From NCBI GenBank assembly GCA_964557575.1, contig CAZLBC010000002.1, positions 62,001-126,000 on the forward strand: DNA of 64,000 bases, read 5' to 3'. A program made the translations under genes and the position numbers. Shown in pieces: positions 1 through 9,272 of this stretch. The first letter of the stretch is position 1. Each line of letters starts with the position of its first letter. The notes below the pieces were generated by a model, which was not told where the DNA came from, ran no database searches, and saw only the letters and a list, made by a program, of their open reading frames with translations. This DNA comes from CAZLBC01 sp964557575. GTDB lineage: Bacteria > Planctomycetota > Phycisphaerae > SM23-33.

Positions 1-291
1 AACCAGGAGGCGATCAGGCTTCGTCCGCGTTTCTGCGCCACTGCCGTCCGTCCTTTCCGCGGCGGTACGTGTTGCCGCGCCGACATCGCGGTACCGTGCG
101 TGTATAGTATTCTATGCGGATCACCCTTGATTCCCGGTTCTTTTTCGAAATCGGCCGGTACGGCGGCGAGGATTTCCGCCGCGCGGCGCCTGCGACACCC
201 CGTCATTCTCGACGGAAACGCCGGACGCGACGGGCACGTATCCCACGGGCCGTGGTAATCTGTCCCAGCTCAGAAGGGGCTGAGTGCCCGA
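1..291. other. Left edge, no assignable gene
   Basis: No coding frame here has a recognisable motif, ribosome-binding site or continuation that I can defend. A long minus-strand frame that ends near 121 is only the antisense of the two plus-strand genes that follow. The stretch around 105-118 is AT-rich and could be part of a promoter for the CBM48 gene, but I see no convincing -35/-10 pair. Confidence 0.3.
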
Positions 292-612
292 TTGATACTG
301 CGGCGCGGCGCGGTACAAGAAAACGATCATGAATGCAACACGCACAAGCGGGAAAAAAAGGTCAGGTTCACGTTCCCCGCGCCGCCGGAGCGGGACGTCG
401 GCGTTGCGGGGACCTTCAACGATTGGCAGCCGGAAACGGCCGCCATGGCCTACCGGTCGGAAGAGGACGTTCACGAGGTGCGTCTGCCGCTCGATCGCGG
501 CGGCCGGTACGAGTACACGTTCGTGGTGGACGGCCGGTGGTGCATCGACCCGGAGTGCGACGAGGTGTCCGCCAACGCCTTCGGGTCCCTCAACGGCGTG
601 ATCCGCACCTGA
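292..612 (+). CDS. Small CBM48/AMPK-type glycogen-binding domain protein
   Basis: Predicted 106-aa single-domain protein. From about residue 23 it matches the isoamylase early-set / AMPK-beta glycogen-binding (CBM48) fold: KVRFTFPAP opens the first strand, VAGTFNDWQPE is the signature carbohydrate-binding turn with Trp, and YEYTFVVDGRW is the next conserved block, followed by a short tail. Stand-alone proteins of about 100 aa with this domain are common in bacteria and are thought to bind alpha-glucans or act as regulatory modules. There is no signal peptide, so it is probably cytoplasmic. No in-frame ATG precedes the domain. TTG at 292 is the best start, with AAGGGG about 13 bases upstream; an even earlier non-ATG start is possible. 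An ATG at 329 belongs to another frame that encodes no recognisable domain. Confidence 0.75.
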   Translation: MILRRGAVQENDHECNTHKREKKVRFTFPAPPERDVGVAGTFNDWQPETAAMAYRSEEDVHEVRLPLDRGGRYEYTFVVDGRWCIDPECDEVSANAFGSLNGVIRT

Positions 613-727
613 GCGGGATGTCGCCGCCGCGGCCGGTCGCCCGTTCCCGGCGCCTGCGGTTACCGCTTTTATTCGGGGTGGGATCGTCCTATCATAGGGG
701 ACAACGAGGGGGGACGAGGAGAAGGAC

Positions 728-2428
728 ATGCACACCGCCACTGCCGGAATCGTCGCTGTGTTTTCCGCCCCTCCGCGAATGCGGTGCATCGCCCTGTGTG
801 CGCTCATCGCCGCCGCGGCCGCCTGTCCCGCCGGGGACGGGCCCCGGACGAAAAAACTCATAGCCACCGGCTGGGACCATCCCGACAGCGCCCGGCTGCG
901 GGAGCACCGCGCGGCGATGGAGAAGCGGCCCTTCGACGGCGTGGTGATCCAGTTGACCGGCGACGCCGGGGACGGGAAGCGGTGCCGGCTGCGGGCCGCC
1001 TTCGCGGACCGGCGGTGGGAGCAGGAGTGGTTTCGCCCCTGTGTCGAGAATCTCAGAAAGTGCCGGTTCGAGCAATTCACGGACAACTTCGTGACCGTCG
1101 GCGCAAATCCCGGAAACGTCGACTGGTTCGACGAAGACGGGTGGGCCAACATCGTCGAGCACTGGCGGATCGCCGCGTGGATCGCCAGCGCGGCCGGCTG
1201 CCGGGGGATCCTCTTCGACCCCGAGCCCTACACCCCGCCCCACGCGCAGTTCAGGTACGGGGCCCAGCCCGGCCGCGCGACGCGCGACTTCGCGGCGTAC
1301 CGCCGGCAGGCCCGGCGGCGGGGCCGCGCGGTCATGCGGGCCGTCGCCGGGGAATATCCCGGGATGACGCTCTTCTGCTACTTCATGAACAGCGTCAACG
1401 CCCGGGCCGCCGGGCGCGACGATCCCGTCCCCGTCCTCAGGGCCGCCGGGTATGGTCTGCTGCCGGCGTTTATCGACGGGTGGCTCGACGAGTTGCCGGC
1501 GAAGATGACGCTGGTCGACGGTTGCGAGAGCGCCTACCGGTACAATTCGGCCACCGAGTACCTCGAGGCCTTCGCCCTGATCAAGGGCGCGTGCCGGCGG
1601 CTGGTCTCGCCGGAGAACCGGTCGAAATACGGGGCGCAGGTCCAGGCGGCCTACGGGATCTACCTGGACGCCTACTGGAACCCGAAGGACTCGGAGTGGG
1701 GCACCTGGTACATCGACGGGAAGGGGGAATCGCGGGTGACGCGGCTGCGAAAGAATCTCGCCACCGCCCTCCGGCTCGCCGACGAGTACGTCTGGGTATA
1801 CGGCGAGAAGTACCGGTGGTGGCCGACCCCCAACGGCCGGGTGCGGAAAGAAACCTGGCCGGAGGCCCTGCCGGGCTGCGAGAAGGTGCTGCGTTTCTGC
1901 GTCGACCCCGACGGCAGCGCCCGCGCGGCCGTCGCGGCGGGCGCGGAGAACCTGGCGCGTAACGGCAGTTTCGACGACGCGGCTGACGGAAAGGCGCCGG
2001 CCGCGTGGAGCACGTGGCAGGACCGCTCGTCGAAGGGGACGCTGCGGCACGATCCGGATGTCGGCAGGACGAACAGCGGCGCGGCGCGGGCGGCGGGCGT
2101 CTCGCGGGGCTGCTTTCTCCAGGCGTGCGAGGCGGCGCCCGGCGAACTGTACGCGGTGCGGGCCTGGCTGCGATCGGCGGGACGGGGAGACCCCCACGTG
2201 CGGGTCCGGTGGCAGACGGTGGACGGCGCGTGGACCGCCTCCCCGCGGGACCGGCTCTTTTTCCCGGCCGAAACCGACGGCGCCTGGCGGGAGATCTTCG
2301 GGACCGCGGCGGTCCCCGCGGGCGCGGGTAAGATCGTGATACTGCTCAACGGCGACGGGCAGGAGACAGCCAAAGACGCCGCCTGGTACGACGACGTCGG
2401 CCTGTATCGCATCCGGCTGAAGAAATAG
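728..2428 (+). CDS. Exported TIM-barrel-like protein with C-terminal carbohydrate-binding-like module
   Basis: Predicted 566-aa protein. A hydrophobic stretch near residues 18-34 ending in AAAAC suggests export, perhaps as a lipoprotein. The central ~380 residues are rich in Trp, Tyr and Asp, with segments such as CRGILFDPEPY, YGIYLDAYWNPKD and DEYVWVYGEKYRWW that resemble the strand ends of planctomycete glycosidase-like TIM barrels. The last ~150 residues begin ENLARNGSFDD and end with AWYDDVGLYRI, the usual opening and closing of CBM_4_9-type jelly-roll modules. The start at 728 is supported by GAGGAGAAGG about 7 bases upstream; ATG 779 would remove 17 residues and place the hydrophobic segment at the very N-terminus. 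The substrate is unknown and catalytic residues cannot be assigned by eye. It converges with the gene ending at 2463. Confidence 0.8.
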   Translation: MHTATAGIVAVFSAPPRMRCIALCALIAAAAACPAGDGPRTKKLIATGWDHPDSARLREHRAAMEKRPFDGVVIQLTGDAGDGKRCRLRAAFADRRWEQEWFRPCVENLRKCRFEQFTDNFVTVGANPGNVDWFDEDGWANIVEHWRIAAWIASAAGCRGILFDPEPYTPPHAQFRYGAQPGRATRDFAAYRRQARRRGRAVMRAVAGEYPGMTLFCYFMNSVNARAAGRDDPVPVLRAAGYGLLPAFIDGWLDELPAKMTLVDGCESAYRYNSATEYLEAFALIKGACRRLVSPENRSKYGAQVQAAYGIYLDAYWNPKDSEWGTWYIDGKGESRVTRLRKNLATALRLADEYVWVYGEKYRWWPTPNGRVRKETWPEALPGCEKVLRFCVDPDGSARAAVAAGAENLARNGSFDDAADGKAPAAWSTWQDRSSKGTLRHDPDVGRTNSGAARAAGVSRGCFLQACEAAPGELYAVRAWLRSAGRGDPHVRVRWQTVDGAWTASPRDRLFFPAETDGAWREIFGTAAVPAGAGKIVILLNGDGQETAKDAAWYDDVGLYRIRLKK

Positions 2429-2462
2429 CATGCCGTTCGAGTAAGGGGGGAAAGGGTACTTC

Positions 2463-3521
2463 TCACCGCCCGTTCTTTTCCATCGCAATCCGCAGGTTGC
2501 GCATAGACCAGCCGAGCGCGGCGGGGGCGGTCTCGTAGGTGATCTCGGCGTTGAGGTGAAAGGCCGCGAGCCGGTAGTCGCCGGGGTCCGTCGACATCGT
2601 CACCCCGGGCTCCTGCTCGTGCATGGCCGTCAGTGCCGCCGCCGCGTGGGCGCGGTCGATCGCCCAGGAGAAGCGCCGCCAGCCGCGCCAGGACGCGGTC
2701 TGGTAGGGCGCCGAATCCGGCGCGAGTGCCAGCCACGCGGCCCCGCGCACCAGGCTCTCCCTGATCATCCAGCTATGCGAGGGTTTATCGTAGGCGATGC
2801 GCCCCGCGGGTTTCGTCGGGTCTCCCCGGCTGCGCTTTGAGAACAGCCGGGGCCCCCACGACAGCTTCACGTTCCTCTTGAAGTCGATGAGCGTGAGGAG
2901 GGGGTTGGCGTAGGCCAGGCTCCCTTTCTTCTCCGCGCAGACCGCGGTGGGGACCTGCAGGTCCAGCGCCACCCGCAGGCGGCCGTTTTTCTCGCGCCAG
3001 GGATAGACCGTGGTTCCCCCGCGGGCGGTGCGCCCGGTTCGCCGCTTGGGGGCGAATTGAATGGACGGCGTGATCATCATCTTGTAGCCGCCCGATCCGG
3101 GAAGCGGACGCCCCTTCGCGTCGACCCCCTTTCCCGAAAGGTCGGCGGAATTCAGGTAGGCGCCGACCGTGCCGCCGTACATCTGGCCGACGGTGGCGCC
3201 GGCCGCGTTCCGCATGCCGCGCTGGTACGCCGCCCGGTCGCCCGGGATCGAGAGGCCGGTCTTCCGGCCGGGGTCCGGGTCGACCGGGACGAACGTCCCC
3301 TTCGGGGTGTACGGGCTTTTCTGCCAACTGATCAGGTACCATGTTCCGATCGGCTGTCGTTCCCTGACGTAGAAGCGGCCGCCGATGCCCTGCACGTCCG
3401 GCTGTGAAAAGATGATTTCGGCGTCACCGTCGGCGTTGCCGGCTCGCGCCGCCGGGGGCCGCGTGACCGGCATCGCCAGCAGTATGACGGCGAGGACACA
3501 TCCCGTATTTCGAGTGGCCAT
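2463..3521 (-). CDS. Exported protein of unknown function
   Basis: Predicted 352-aa protein with a clear signal peptide: CVLAVILLAMPV, then a likely cleavage site after PPAARA near residue 27. I do not recognise the mature domain. It contains TWYLISWQKSPYTPKG, a Gly/Tyr-rich stretch with QMYGGTVGAYLNSADL, and a C-terminal part rich in Trp (SWRGWRRFSWAIDRAHAAAALTA is longer in context). It is probably periplasmic or surface-located. It is the last gene of a four-gene minus-strand run, starting 42 bases after the DUF1080 gene ends, with TGGAGA about 9 bases before ATG 3521. The context with DUF1080, PQQ-propeller and PhoD-like proteins suggests a role in extracellular carbohydrate or phosphate scavenging, but this is inference only. 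Confidence 0.8.
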   Translation of the reverse strand: MATRNTGCVLAVILLAMPVTRPPAARAGNADGDAEIIFSQPDVQGIGGRFYVRERQPIGTWYLISWQKSPYTPKGTFVPVDPDPGRKTGLSIPGDRAAYQRGMRNAAGATVGQMYGGTVGAYLNSADLSGKGVDAKGRPLPGSGGYKMMITPSIQFAPKRRTGRTARGGTTVYPWREKNGRLRVALDLQVPTAVCAEKKGSLAYANPLLTLIDFKRNVKLSWGPRLFSKRSRGDPTKPAGRIAYDKPSHSWMIRESLVRGAAWLALAPDSAPYQTASWRGWRRFSWAIDRAHAAAALTAMHEQEPGVTMSTDPGDYRLAAFHLNAEITYETAPAALGWSMRNLRIAMEKNGR

Positions 3522-3563
3522 GTGCGTGTCTCCAGCGGGTGAGGCGCGTCGTCGGCGTCCGGG

Positions 3564-4334
3564 TTACTTCAGCGGCCTGATCGTGATCTTGCGGTAGGCG
3601 ACCGGGCCGTGATTGCCCTGGAACATCAGCGGCCCGAGCGGCTTTTCCTTCCCGTCCACCCCGCCGGGCGTCGGGCCCTTCAACTCGATATCCTTCTGGA
3701 TCACCTTTCCGTTCAGGAGGATCCTGTCGATCCGGGCGGTGGCGGTCTTCTTGCCCGCCGCGTCGAACTGCGGGGCCCGGAAGTGGATCTCGTACTGCTG
3801 CCACGCGCCGGGTTTCTTGCAGGCGTTGACCAGGGGCGGCCGGGCCCCGTAGATGGCCCCCATGTCGCCCATGCCGAGCTTTTTCCTGCCGTAGCTGTCG
3901 AGGACCTGTACCTCGTACTCGCCCTGGAGGTAGATCCCGGAGTTCGATCCCTTCGGGACCATCACCTCAAGTTCGATGATCCCGCTGCCGTGTTTCATGC
4001 CGCTGTATATATCGAGGCTCTTGCCGTGGCCGGGTGTGACGTTGACCATCGCCGACCCGCCCTTCTCGGCGACCAGGAGTCGCTCGTTGTCGGGATCGAG
4101 TTTCGGTGTGCCCACCGTCCAGAGGTTCTTTTTCTTTTTGTGCTTTTTGACCGTCCAGTTGTCCAGGTCCTTTCCGTTGAAGAAGGCCTTGCGCTGCAGG
4201 TTGTCCGTTTCGGTCTTTGCCGCGGCGGCCGGTGCGGCCTTCGCCGTTTTTTCCCTCTCGGCGTCGGGTTTCTGCGGGGAACAGCCGATAATCGCCGCCG
4301 TGCAGCATGCCGTGATCAGGATGCTCGTCTTCAT
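3564..4334 (-). CDS. DUF1080 (3-keto-disaccharide hydrolase-like) lipoprotein
   Basis: Predicted 256-aa lipoprotein. The N-terminus ends in IIGC at residues 15-18, a lipobox. An Ala/Lys-rich linker follows, then a DUF1080 (PF06439) concanavalin-like domain from about residue 45. Family hallmarks are FFNGKDLDNWTV at the start, then SGIIELEVMVPKGSNSGIYLQGEYEVQV, seen here only in part, KKPGAWQQYEIHFRAP, LLNGKVIQKDIEL, and GPLMFQGNHGPVAYRKITI at the end. Members are very abundant in Planctomycetota; some hydrolyse 3-keto-disaccharides or bind glycans. The domain is full length and no key block is missing. AAAGGAG lies about 10 bases before ATG 4334. The gene sits between the PQQ-propeller and unknown exported protein in the same orientation with gaps of 57 and 42 bases, so co-transcription is likely. 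Confidence 0.92.
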   Translation of the reverse strand: MKTSILITACCTAAIIGCSPQKPDAEREKTAKAAPAAAAKTETDNLQRKAFFNGKDLDNWTVKKHKKKKNLWTVGTPKLDPDNERLLVAEKGGSAMVNVTPGHGKSLDIYSGMKHGSGIIELEVMVPKGSNSGIYLQGEYEVQVLDSYGRKKLGMGDMGAIYGARPPLVNACKKPGAWQQYEIHFRAPQFDAAGKKTATARIDRILLNGKVIQKDIELKGPTPGGVDGKEKPLGPLMFQGNHGPVAYRKITIRPLK

Positions 4335-4391
4335 GGTGTCATACTCCTTTCGCTGTCATGGGGCCGGATGTCGCATGTTGCCGTGGACAAT

Positions 4392-5660
4392 TCACTTCTT
4401 TCCGCCCCCCAGGGACATCAGGGCGGTGTTGGTTCGCAGGTACATGACCTCGCCGGCGACGGCCGGGGTGTTGTAGGTCATCTCGCCCAGCGCGGTTTGC
4501 CCGAGGACCTTCAGTTCCTTCGCGGCGGCGGTGACGGTCACCGTGCCCTTCTTCGTGATCCAGTAGATGCGGTCGCCGATGCACAGCGGGGAACTGTAAA
4601 AACCCTCCCGCTCCGGGCGGCGCCAGAGCCGCTTGCCCGTCGCGGCGTCGAGGCAGTACATCTCCGTCCGGTCGGTGCAGCAGAACAGCAGCCCGTGCCG
4701 GGCGACGGGCGTGGCGGTGTAGAACATCGGCGTGCCGAGCGCGTAGGCCAGCTTCGGGGGCCGTGCGCCGTCCGGGGATCCCGGCCTGACCGCCGCGCCG
4801 TGCCGTCCGCGCCCGCCCTTGCCGGTGGCGGCGAAGACCAGTCCGCCGGCGACGACCGGGGAGGCGACGAACCGCTCGGAAGAGGGGTAGTCCCAGCGGA
4901 TTTTCCAGTTGATCCTCCCGGTTTCCGGGTCGACGCCGGTCATGCCCGCGGCGGTGCTGGTGAATATAAGCTGCGGTTTCTCCCCCTCTCCGCGGTACAC
5001 GCAGGGCGTGCAGTAGGAGGCCCGTCCGCTCGGGCGGGGGGTCTTCCAGCGGGTCTTTCCGGTCGCGGCGTCGACGGCGATCAGGAAGCTGGTCCCGAGA
5101 TGGTCGTTGCCGAGGATGACCGCGTCGCCCCAGACGATCGGGGACGCGCCGCTGCCGTGGGGGCCCTCGAAGGGGCCGAGGTCGCGGTCCCAGACGTCCG
5201 CCCCGTCATGGGTCAGCGCCCGGAGCGTGATCTTCTCCGGGACCGTCCACCGGGCGTACACCCGTTCGGCGTCGGCGGCGGGCGAGGCGCTGGCGTAGCT
5301 GTTGTCCTTGTGGAAGCGGTACGTCTTCGAAGGGTACTCCCGCCGCCAGAGCAGTTTCCCGTCGCCGGCCGCCGCGCAGCAGACGATCCGCGCGCCGGTC
5401 TTCTCTATCCCGCAGGTCAGGAAAATCCGGTCGCCCCATACCGCCGGCGATGAGTGGCCGGTGCCGGGCAGGGTTACTTTCCAGTTGTAATCGCTGTCGG
5501 CCCACGTCATCGGGATCGACGGCGCCGTTGCAGTGGCCGCGCCCCCGGGGCCGCGGAACCGCGGCCAGTGCTGCGGGCCGCCGTCCGCCGCGAGACGGGC
5601 GGACGCCGCGGCGAGGAGGATGGAGAAGACGACGACGGGATATCTGTGACGTAATGTCAT
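4392..5660 (-). CDS. PQQ-like beta-propeller repeat protein
   Basis: Predicted 422-aa exported protein with signal peptide in residues 1-25. The mature part opens HWPRFRGPGG, a typical planctomycete start for PQQ_2/BamB-like propellers. Propeller blades are visible as WKVTLPGTGHSSPAVWGDRIFLT, present here as separate short motifs, and as repeated pairs of the type AVDAATGKTRWKTPRP and CLDAATGKRLWRRPE, each being the strand-D/strand-A signature AxDxxTGxxxW. The family binds or mimics PQQ, or acts as a scaffold; no cofactor ligand can be assigned. It is likely periplasmic. It is second in a minus-strand run behind the PhoD-like gene (45-base gap) and ahead of DUF1080. Enzymatic activity is uncertain. 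Confidence 0.9.
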   Translation of the reverse strand: MTLRHRYPVVVFSILLAAASARLAADGGPQHWPRFRGPGGAATATAPSIPMTWADSDYNWKVTLPGTGHSSPAVWGDRIFLTCGIEKTGARIVCCAAAGDGKLLWRREYPSKTYRFHKDNSYASASPAADAERVYARWTVPEKITLRALTHDGADVWDRDLGPFEGPHGSGASPIVWGDAVILGNDHLGTSFLIAVDAATGKTRWKTPRPSGRASYCTPCVYRGEGEKPQLIFTSTAAGMTGVDPETGRINWKIRWDYPSSERFVASPVVAGGLVFAATGKGGRGRHGAAVRPGSPDGARPPKLAYALGTPMFYTATPVARHGLLFCCTDRTEMYCLDAATGKRLWRRPEREGFYSSPLCIGDRIYWITKKGTVTVTAAAKELKVLGQTALGEMTYNTPAVAGEVMYLRTNTALMSLGGGKK

Positions 5661-5705
5661 GTGACCTCGTTCTCCTTGGAGTGAACCGTAATCATACTAT
5701 CCCGT

Positions 5706-7304
5706 TCACTTGAATGAAAGCCGGCTTTTCTTCAGCGTCAGCGAGCCGACGACCTCGTTGTCGATGGTGACGATGTCGTACGTGACCGTCGGGTCGGCGG
5801 CGGCGGTGTCGAACGTCAGGAGCCCGAACGAGCACGTCCGGTTGTGGCCGAAGAGGTAGTTGGGGTTCTTTTCGATCAGCTTGTGCGTGTGGACGTTCGT
5901 CAGCCTGGAACTCTCGAACTCGTAGATGTCGCAGGCGTTTTTCCGCCGGGTGACCCGGGCGTCGGAGCGGTGCCGGTCGGCCGTGATGACGAAGAATCCC
6001 TCGATGCGGTTTTCCGCGATGAACGAGAAGATCTCCTCCCGCTCACCGGCGAACCCGTCCCAGGTATCCGTGCTGCCGGGCTTGACGTTCGCGGAGACGG
6101 GCACGTTGCTGCAGAGTATTTTGAACGTGCCGCGGGAGTCCTTCAGCGCCGCCAGCAGCCACTTTTTCTGGACCGGCCCGAGCATCGTCCCGCCCTTCCG
6201 GTCGCGGTAGTACCGCCCGTCGATGAAGAAGAAGTCGACGTCCCCGACCGACCAGGTGAACCAGCACCCCGGCTGCCGGCGGCCGCCGCCGTAGGCGGGG
6301 TTGTTCCAGTTGTTCCGGAACGTCTCCCAGACCGGGATCTTCCACGCGGGCTCGTCGATTTCGGGTCCGCCCTGGCAATCGTTGGTGCCGAATTCGTGGT
6401 CGTCCCAGATCGCGTAACTCGGCACCGCGGCGGTCAGCCGCCGGTACTCCGGGCGGCTCTGGCGGCGGTAGTAGCAGTACTGCTGGGTGGCCCGGACCGT
6501 CGGCGTGTCGATGTAGACGTTGTCCCCGAGGGCCATGAAGGCGACCGGCCGGCGGCCGGCCATCACGTCCCACATGCGCTCGTTCCACGGCGTGTAGCCT
6601 CCGCCTCCGCCGAAGATGACCGTGAACCGCGCCGGCTTCCCCCGTTGCGGCGCCGTCCTGAAGGCGTATTCTTTCCCGGTCTCCGTGCCGTCGACGGCGA
6701 TCCGGTAGGCATATGCCGTGTCCGGTTGCAGGCCGTCGACCGCCATGACGGCGGTGAAATCGGTCTCCGCGGCGGTCGCGGCGGTCCCGCTGACCGGTTT
6801 CCCGCCGCCGCCCTGTGCGGTGACGGCGACGGAGACCCGTGATTCATCCGCGGTCCGCACCCAGAACCGCGCGGCGGACCCGGAAACGCACCCGAGGAGG
6901 GGGCCGTGGACGAGGCGGATGTCGTGTTGTCCGACCCACTCTTTGAAGGCGTCGCTCGCCGTCAGTTTCGCCGTGATCGTGCGCGGCCCGGCGAGGTACC
7001 GCCCGGGGGGAAGCCCCTTGCGGACCGATTCCTTCACATACGCCATCGCGCCGTCGATGTCTCCCGCCGCCGCCCGGCAGGCGGCGAGGCCGAAGAGCGA
7101 CTCGAGGTCGTCGGGGTGCTTCTCCAGGTATTTCCGGAATCCCTTCTCGGCCGCCGCGGCGTTGCCCTTCGCCAGGGCGGTCACGAGCTGGCGGTTCGAT
7201 TTCTTGTACTGTTTGCGACTGCCTTTCCTGCCGGAAAAGGCGGACGGGGCGGTGGCAAGAACAAGCACTGCGGCGACGGCGGCGATGGTATGGGTTTTCT
7301 TCAT
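5706..7304 (-). CDS. PhoD-like metallophosphoesterase with N-terminal TPR-like segment
   Basis: Predicted 532-aa exported protein, with a signal peptide that includes TIAAVAAVLVLATAPSAFS. Residues ~30-110 form a TPR-like segment (AAEKGFRKYLEKHPDDLESL, then CRAAAGDIDGAMAYVKESV). A fibronectin-like N-terminal PhoD domain follows and then the metallophosphatase core: FMALGDNVYID, YAIWDDHEFGTNDCQGG, FFFIDGRYYRD and VITADRHRSDA supply the Asp, Asn and His metal ligands of the alkaline phosphatase D family. It probably hydrolyses phosphoesters in the periplasm. The start at 7304 is chosen over a start 48 bases upstream because GAGGAG lies 8 bases before it and the signal peptide then begins MKKTH. 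It heads a four-gene minus-strand run and is divergent from the gene at 7525. Confidence 0.88.
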   Translation of the reverse strand: MKKTHTIAAVAAVLVLATAPSAFSGRKGSRKQYKKSNRQLVTALAKGNAAAAEKGFRKYLEKHPDDLESLFGLAACRAAAGDIDGAMAYVKESVRKGLPPGRYLAGPRTITAKLTASDAFKEWVGQHDIRLVHGPLLGCVSGSAARFWVRTADESRVSVAVTAQGGGGKPVSGTAATAAETDFTAVMAVDGLQPDTAYAYRIAVDGTETGKEYAFRTAPQRGKPARFTVIFGGGGGYTPWNERMWDVMAGRRPVAFMALGDNVYIDTPTVRATQQYCYYRRQSRPEYRRLTAAVPSYAIWDDHEFGTNDCQGGPEIDEPAWKIPVWETFRNNWNNPAYGGGRRQPGCWFTWSVGDVDFFFIDGRYYRDRKGGTMLGPVQKKWLLAALKDSRGTFKILCSNVPVSANVKPGSTDTWDGFAGEREEIFSFIAENRIEGFFVITADRHRSDARVTRRKNACDIYEFESSRLTNVHTHKLIEKNPNYLFGHNRTCSFGLLTFDTAAADPTVTYDIVTIDNEVVGSLTLKKSRLSFK

Positions 7305-7442
7305 GTCCGTGCTCCTCGGGGGACGTTTCTGTGTGAAGAATGTACTACACATCCACGGGCCGGGTAAATGAGTTTTTGCATCTGTGTCGCTCGGACATTG
7401 CGTTCACCGTGAGAAAACGCGTTCGAAAACCGGCGAGCGGAT

Positions 7443-7472
7443 TTGACACGGGCCTCGATGCGGCGGTACGAT
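7443..7472 (+). promoter_or_regulatory. Candidate sigma70-type promoter for the gene at 7525
   Basis: TTGACA at 7443-7448 is a perfect -35 box. TACGAT at 7467-7472 is a fair -10, at 18-base spacing. Initiation would fall near 7479, leaving about 45 bases of leader with AAGGA 8 bases before ATG 7525. It lies in the intergenic space that also drives the opposite PhoD-like run. Confidence 0.45.
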
Positions 7473-7524
7473 GCCCCTCTCCACGCTGGGTACATACATC
7501 GGGTTGAATAAAAAGGACAGTGTT

Positions 7525-9117
7525 ATGACACTACGGAAAGAATCGCCACTGTTGTCGCAACCGTTTCTGTATGCCCTGGTGACGGTCACCGGTATCCTTG
7601 TTGCGGCCGGCGGCGCGGTCGGAGCCGATGACGGCGCGCAAGCGGGGAAAACCGAAAGCGGTGATACGGCGGCGCATAACGACTCCCGGGACAACGCATC
7701 GAAGGAAGAACGCGGCACTCTCCCGTGGAACGATCGATTCAAGAGCTGGTGGACGCGGGTCATGTTTTCGCACACCCGCAACAACGTGGCCTACACCGAC
7801 GACGTGCCGCTTACACAGAGCCGACTGACGATCGGTGCCACGGTCAAGATCCTGGATGCGAAAACAATAGTCGGTATCTCGCGGGACCCGGTGCTGCTGA
7901 GCGTACGTGACGAGGAAAACAACGATCAGCGGGCGCTGTTTCCGGATGAGTATCAGTCCGAGCGCGAAAAAGTGTCTTTCGGTAATCTGAACTACGGCCA
8001 TGAATATGACCACCTGCAGAGGACCTTGGTCAAGGTCATTCGCCCGCTGAATTTCAATCTCGCTTTTGATGAATTCGCGCAGGTTCCCGATGTGCTGAAG
8101 CGCATCGAGGGCTACCTCCCGGCGCTGGTCGCGAAGCGGCAGGAAGAGGTCGACATTCCCTTTGTTCCCGCCGACGGGTGGACCGAAATCATCCCGGGCC
8201 GGCGTATTCGACTCTCCCAGGCAACGTGGGACGACCGCAGTTACCGGTATACCGTCGAGCAGCACCCGGACGACTCTTCGCACCGCGGCGGGCTGTACAT
8301 TCGGGTGTCGCCGGATACACCGCTGCCCGACAAGATCGTGCTCAAGCGGCAACTGGTGAACGCGAAGGGGAAGGTCATCACCGAATCCCGTTTGCGGGGA
8401 ATAGGGGGACTGGCGGGCAGTTCCAGCGGCTCGGGCAGCATGATGCAGAAGACCGAAAAGATTTCCAAGTTGCGATTCGTGCTCGGTTCGGATCTCCAGG
8501 TGCAGCGGGTTCCGTTCACCCTGACGGACATCGAGTTGCCGACGACCGGCCCCGCCTCCACGTTGATGAATATCGCGCGGTCGGACGCGCGGGACCTTTC
8601 ACCGGTCATGCGCGTGGAACGGGAACTGCTGCGGAAATTGAAGGAATGCCGCCGCCGATCCGAACGCTACGACTGGACGGATGCAAAGGACAAGCGCATA
8701 CGCGATGCGTGGAAAGCGTTCACGCGGGCGCACGAACGGGGGATTGCCGGCAAGCCCGAGCCGGTGGCGATCGACGGCGTGTTGCCGGACGTGTCGGATT
8801 ACGGCGACTACCTGGGTGTCTACCGGATCGAGGGGCCTGACACCGACGGCGAGCATACCGTCACTGTCCGCAAAGACGATGAGGGGCGGTTCCTGGTGGA
8901 TCTGCCCGAGGGTACGCTGCCTGCCGTGGCGCGCGACGGCGTGGTTGTCTTCGTGTTCGACGATATCATGATCCGCCCGTCGGATCACCTGGATCCGAAA
9001 TCCTCCCCGACACTGTACACCATTACCATTGCCCGCCTGAAGGGGACCATGGTGATGATCATGAAGCGACGGGTGATCACGAGGAGGTACACACTGGTTC
9101 GGGTAGACAAGCCATAA
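7525..9117 (+). CDS. Exported protein of unknown function
   Basis: Predicted 530-aa protein, not recognised. Residues ~12-33 (FLYALVTVTGILVAAGGAVG) look like a signal peptide or anchor, followed by a Ser/Asp/Gly-rich linker. The body is charged and beta-rich, with a central Gly/Ser stretch (GLAGSSSGSGSMMQ) near residue 300 and a basic segment LLRKLKECRRRSERYDW near 370. The C-terminal third contains YLGVYRIEGPDTDGEH and ends KRRVITRRYTLVRVDKP. ATG 7525 is preferred to ATG 7471 because AAGGA sits 8 bases upstream and the upstream candidate lies inside the predicted promoter. The gene is alone on the plus strand between two minus-strand operons. Its TAA is followed after one base by a palindromic-element arm (9119-9142). 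Confidence 0.75.
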   Translation: MTLRKESPLLSQPFLYALVTVTGILVAAGGAVGADDGAQAGKTESGDTAAHNDSRDNASKEERGTLPWNDRFKSWWTRVMFSHTRNNVAYTDDVPLTQSRLTIGATVKILDAKTIVGISRDPVLLSVRDEENNDQRALFPDEYQSEREKVSFGNLNYGHEYDHLQRTLVKVIRPLNFNLAFDEFAQVPDVLKRIEGYLPALVAKRQEEVDIPFVPADGWTEIIPGRRIRLSQATWDDRSYRYTVEQHPDDSSHRGGLYIRVSPDTPLPDKIVLKRQLVNAKGKVITESRLRGIGGLAGSSSGSGSMMQKTEKISKLRFVLGSDLQVQRVPFTLTDIELPTTGPASTLMNIARSDARDLSPVMRVERELLRKLKECRRRSERYDWTDAKDKRIRDAWKAFTRAHERGIAGKPEPVAIDGVLPDVSDYGDYLGVYRIEGPDTDGEHTVTVRKDDEGRFLVDLPEGTLPAVARDGVVVFVFDDIMIRPSDHLDPKSSPTLYTITIARLKGTMVMIMKRRVITRRYTLVRVDKP

Positions 9118-9118
9118 C

Positions 9119-9142
9119 AAAGGGGTCAGAACTGTTTTACAA
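9119..9142 (+). repeat. Half copy of the GGGGTCAGAACT element
   Basis: The arm AAAGGGGTCAGAACTGTTTT begins two bases after the TAA of the upstream gene. It matches the left arms at 15853 and 29375 except for one base (CTGTTTT rather than CTATTTT). No matching inverted right arm was found in the following ~200 bases, so this is a degenerate or solo copy. Confidence 0.8.
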
Positions 9143-9272
9143 TTAGATCACTTACAAGATCCGTCCCGGCCTGTTCATTGCTTGTAGCGTGCCGGAAGGA
9201 CGAAGATGAAGACAGACATCGGTCACACGGGGCCCCATTATTCAGATGCTGCGGACATACGGCCATAACTGT

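Noticed and set aside
692..2488. Minus-strand open frame of ~600 codons opposite the gene at 728
   Set aside because: Arg/Pro/Gly-rich, no domain; the plus-strand gene has a signal peptide, ribosome-binding site and CBM-like tail.
3609..5453. Plus-strand open frame of ~610 codons
   Set aside because: Antisense of the DUF1080 and PQQ-propeller genes, which are recognisable on the minus strand.
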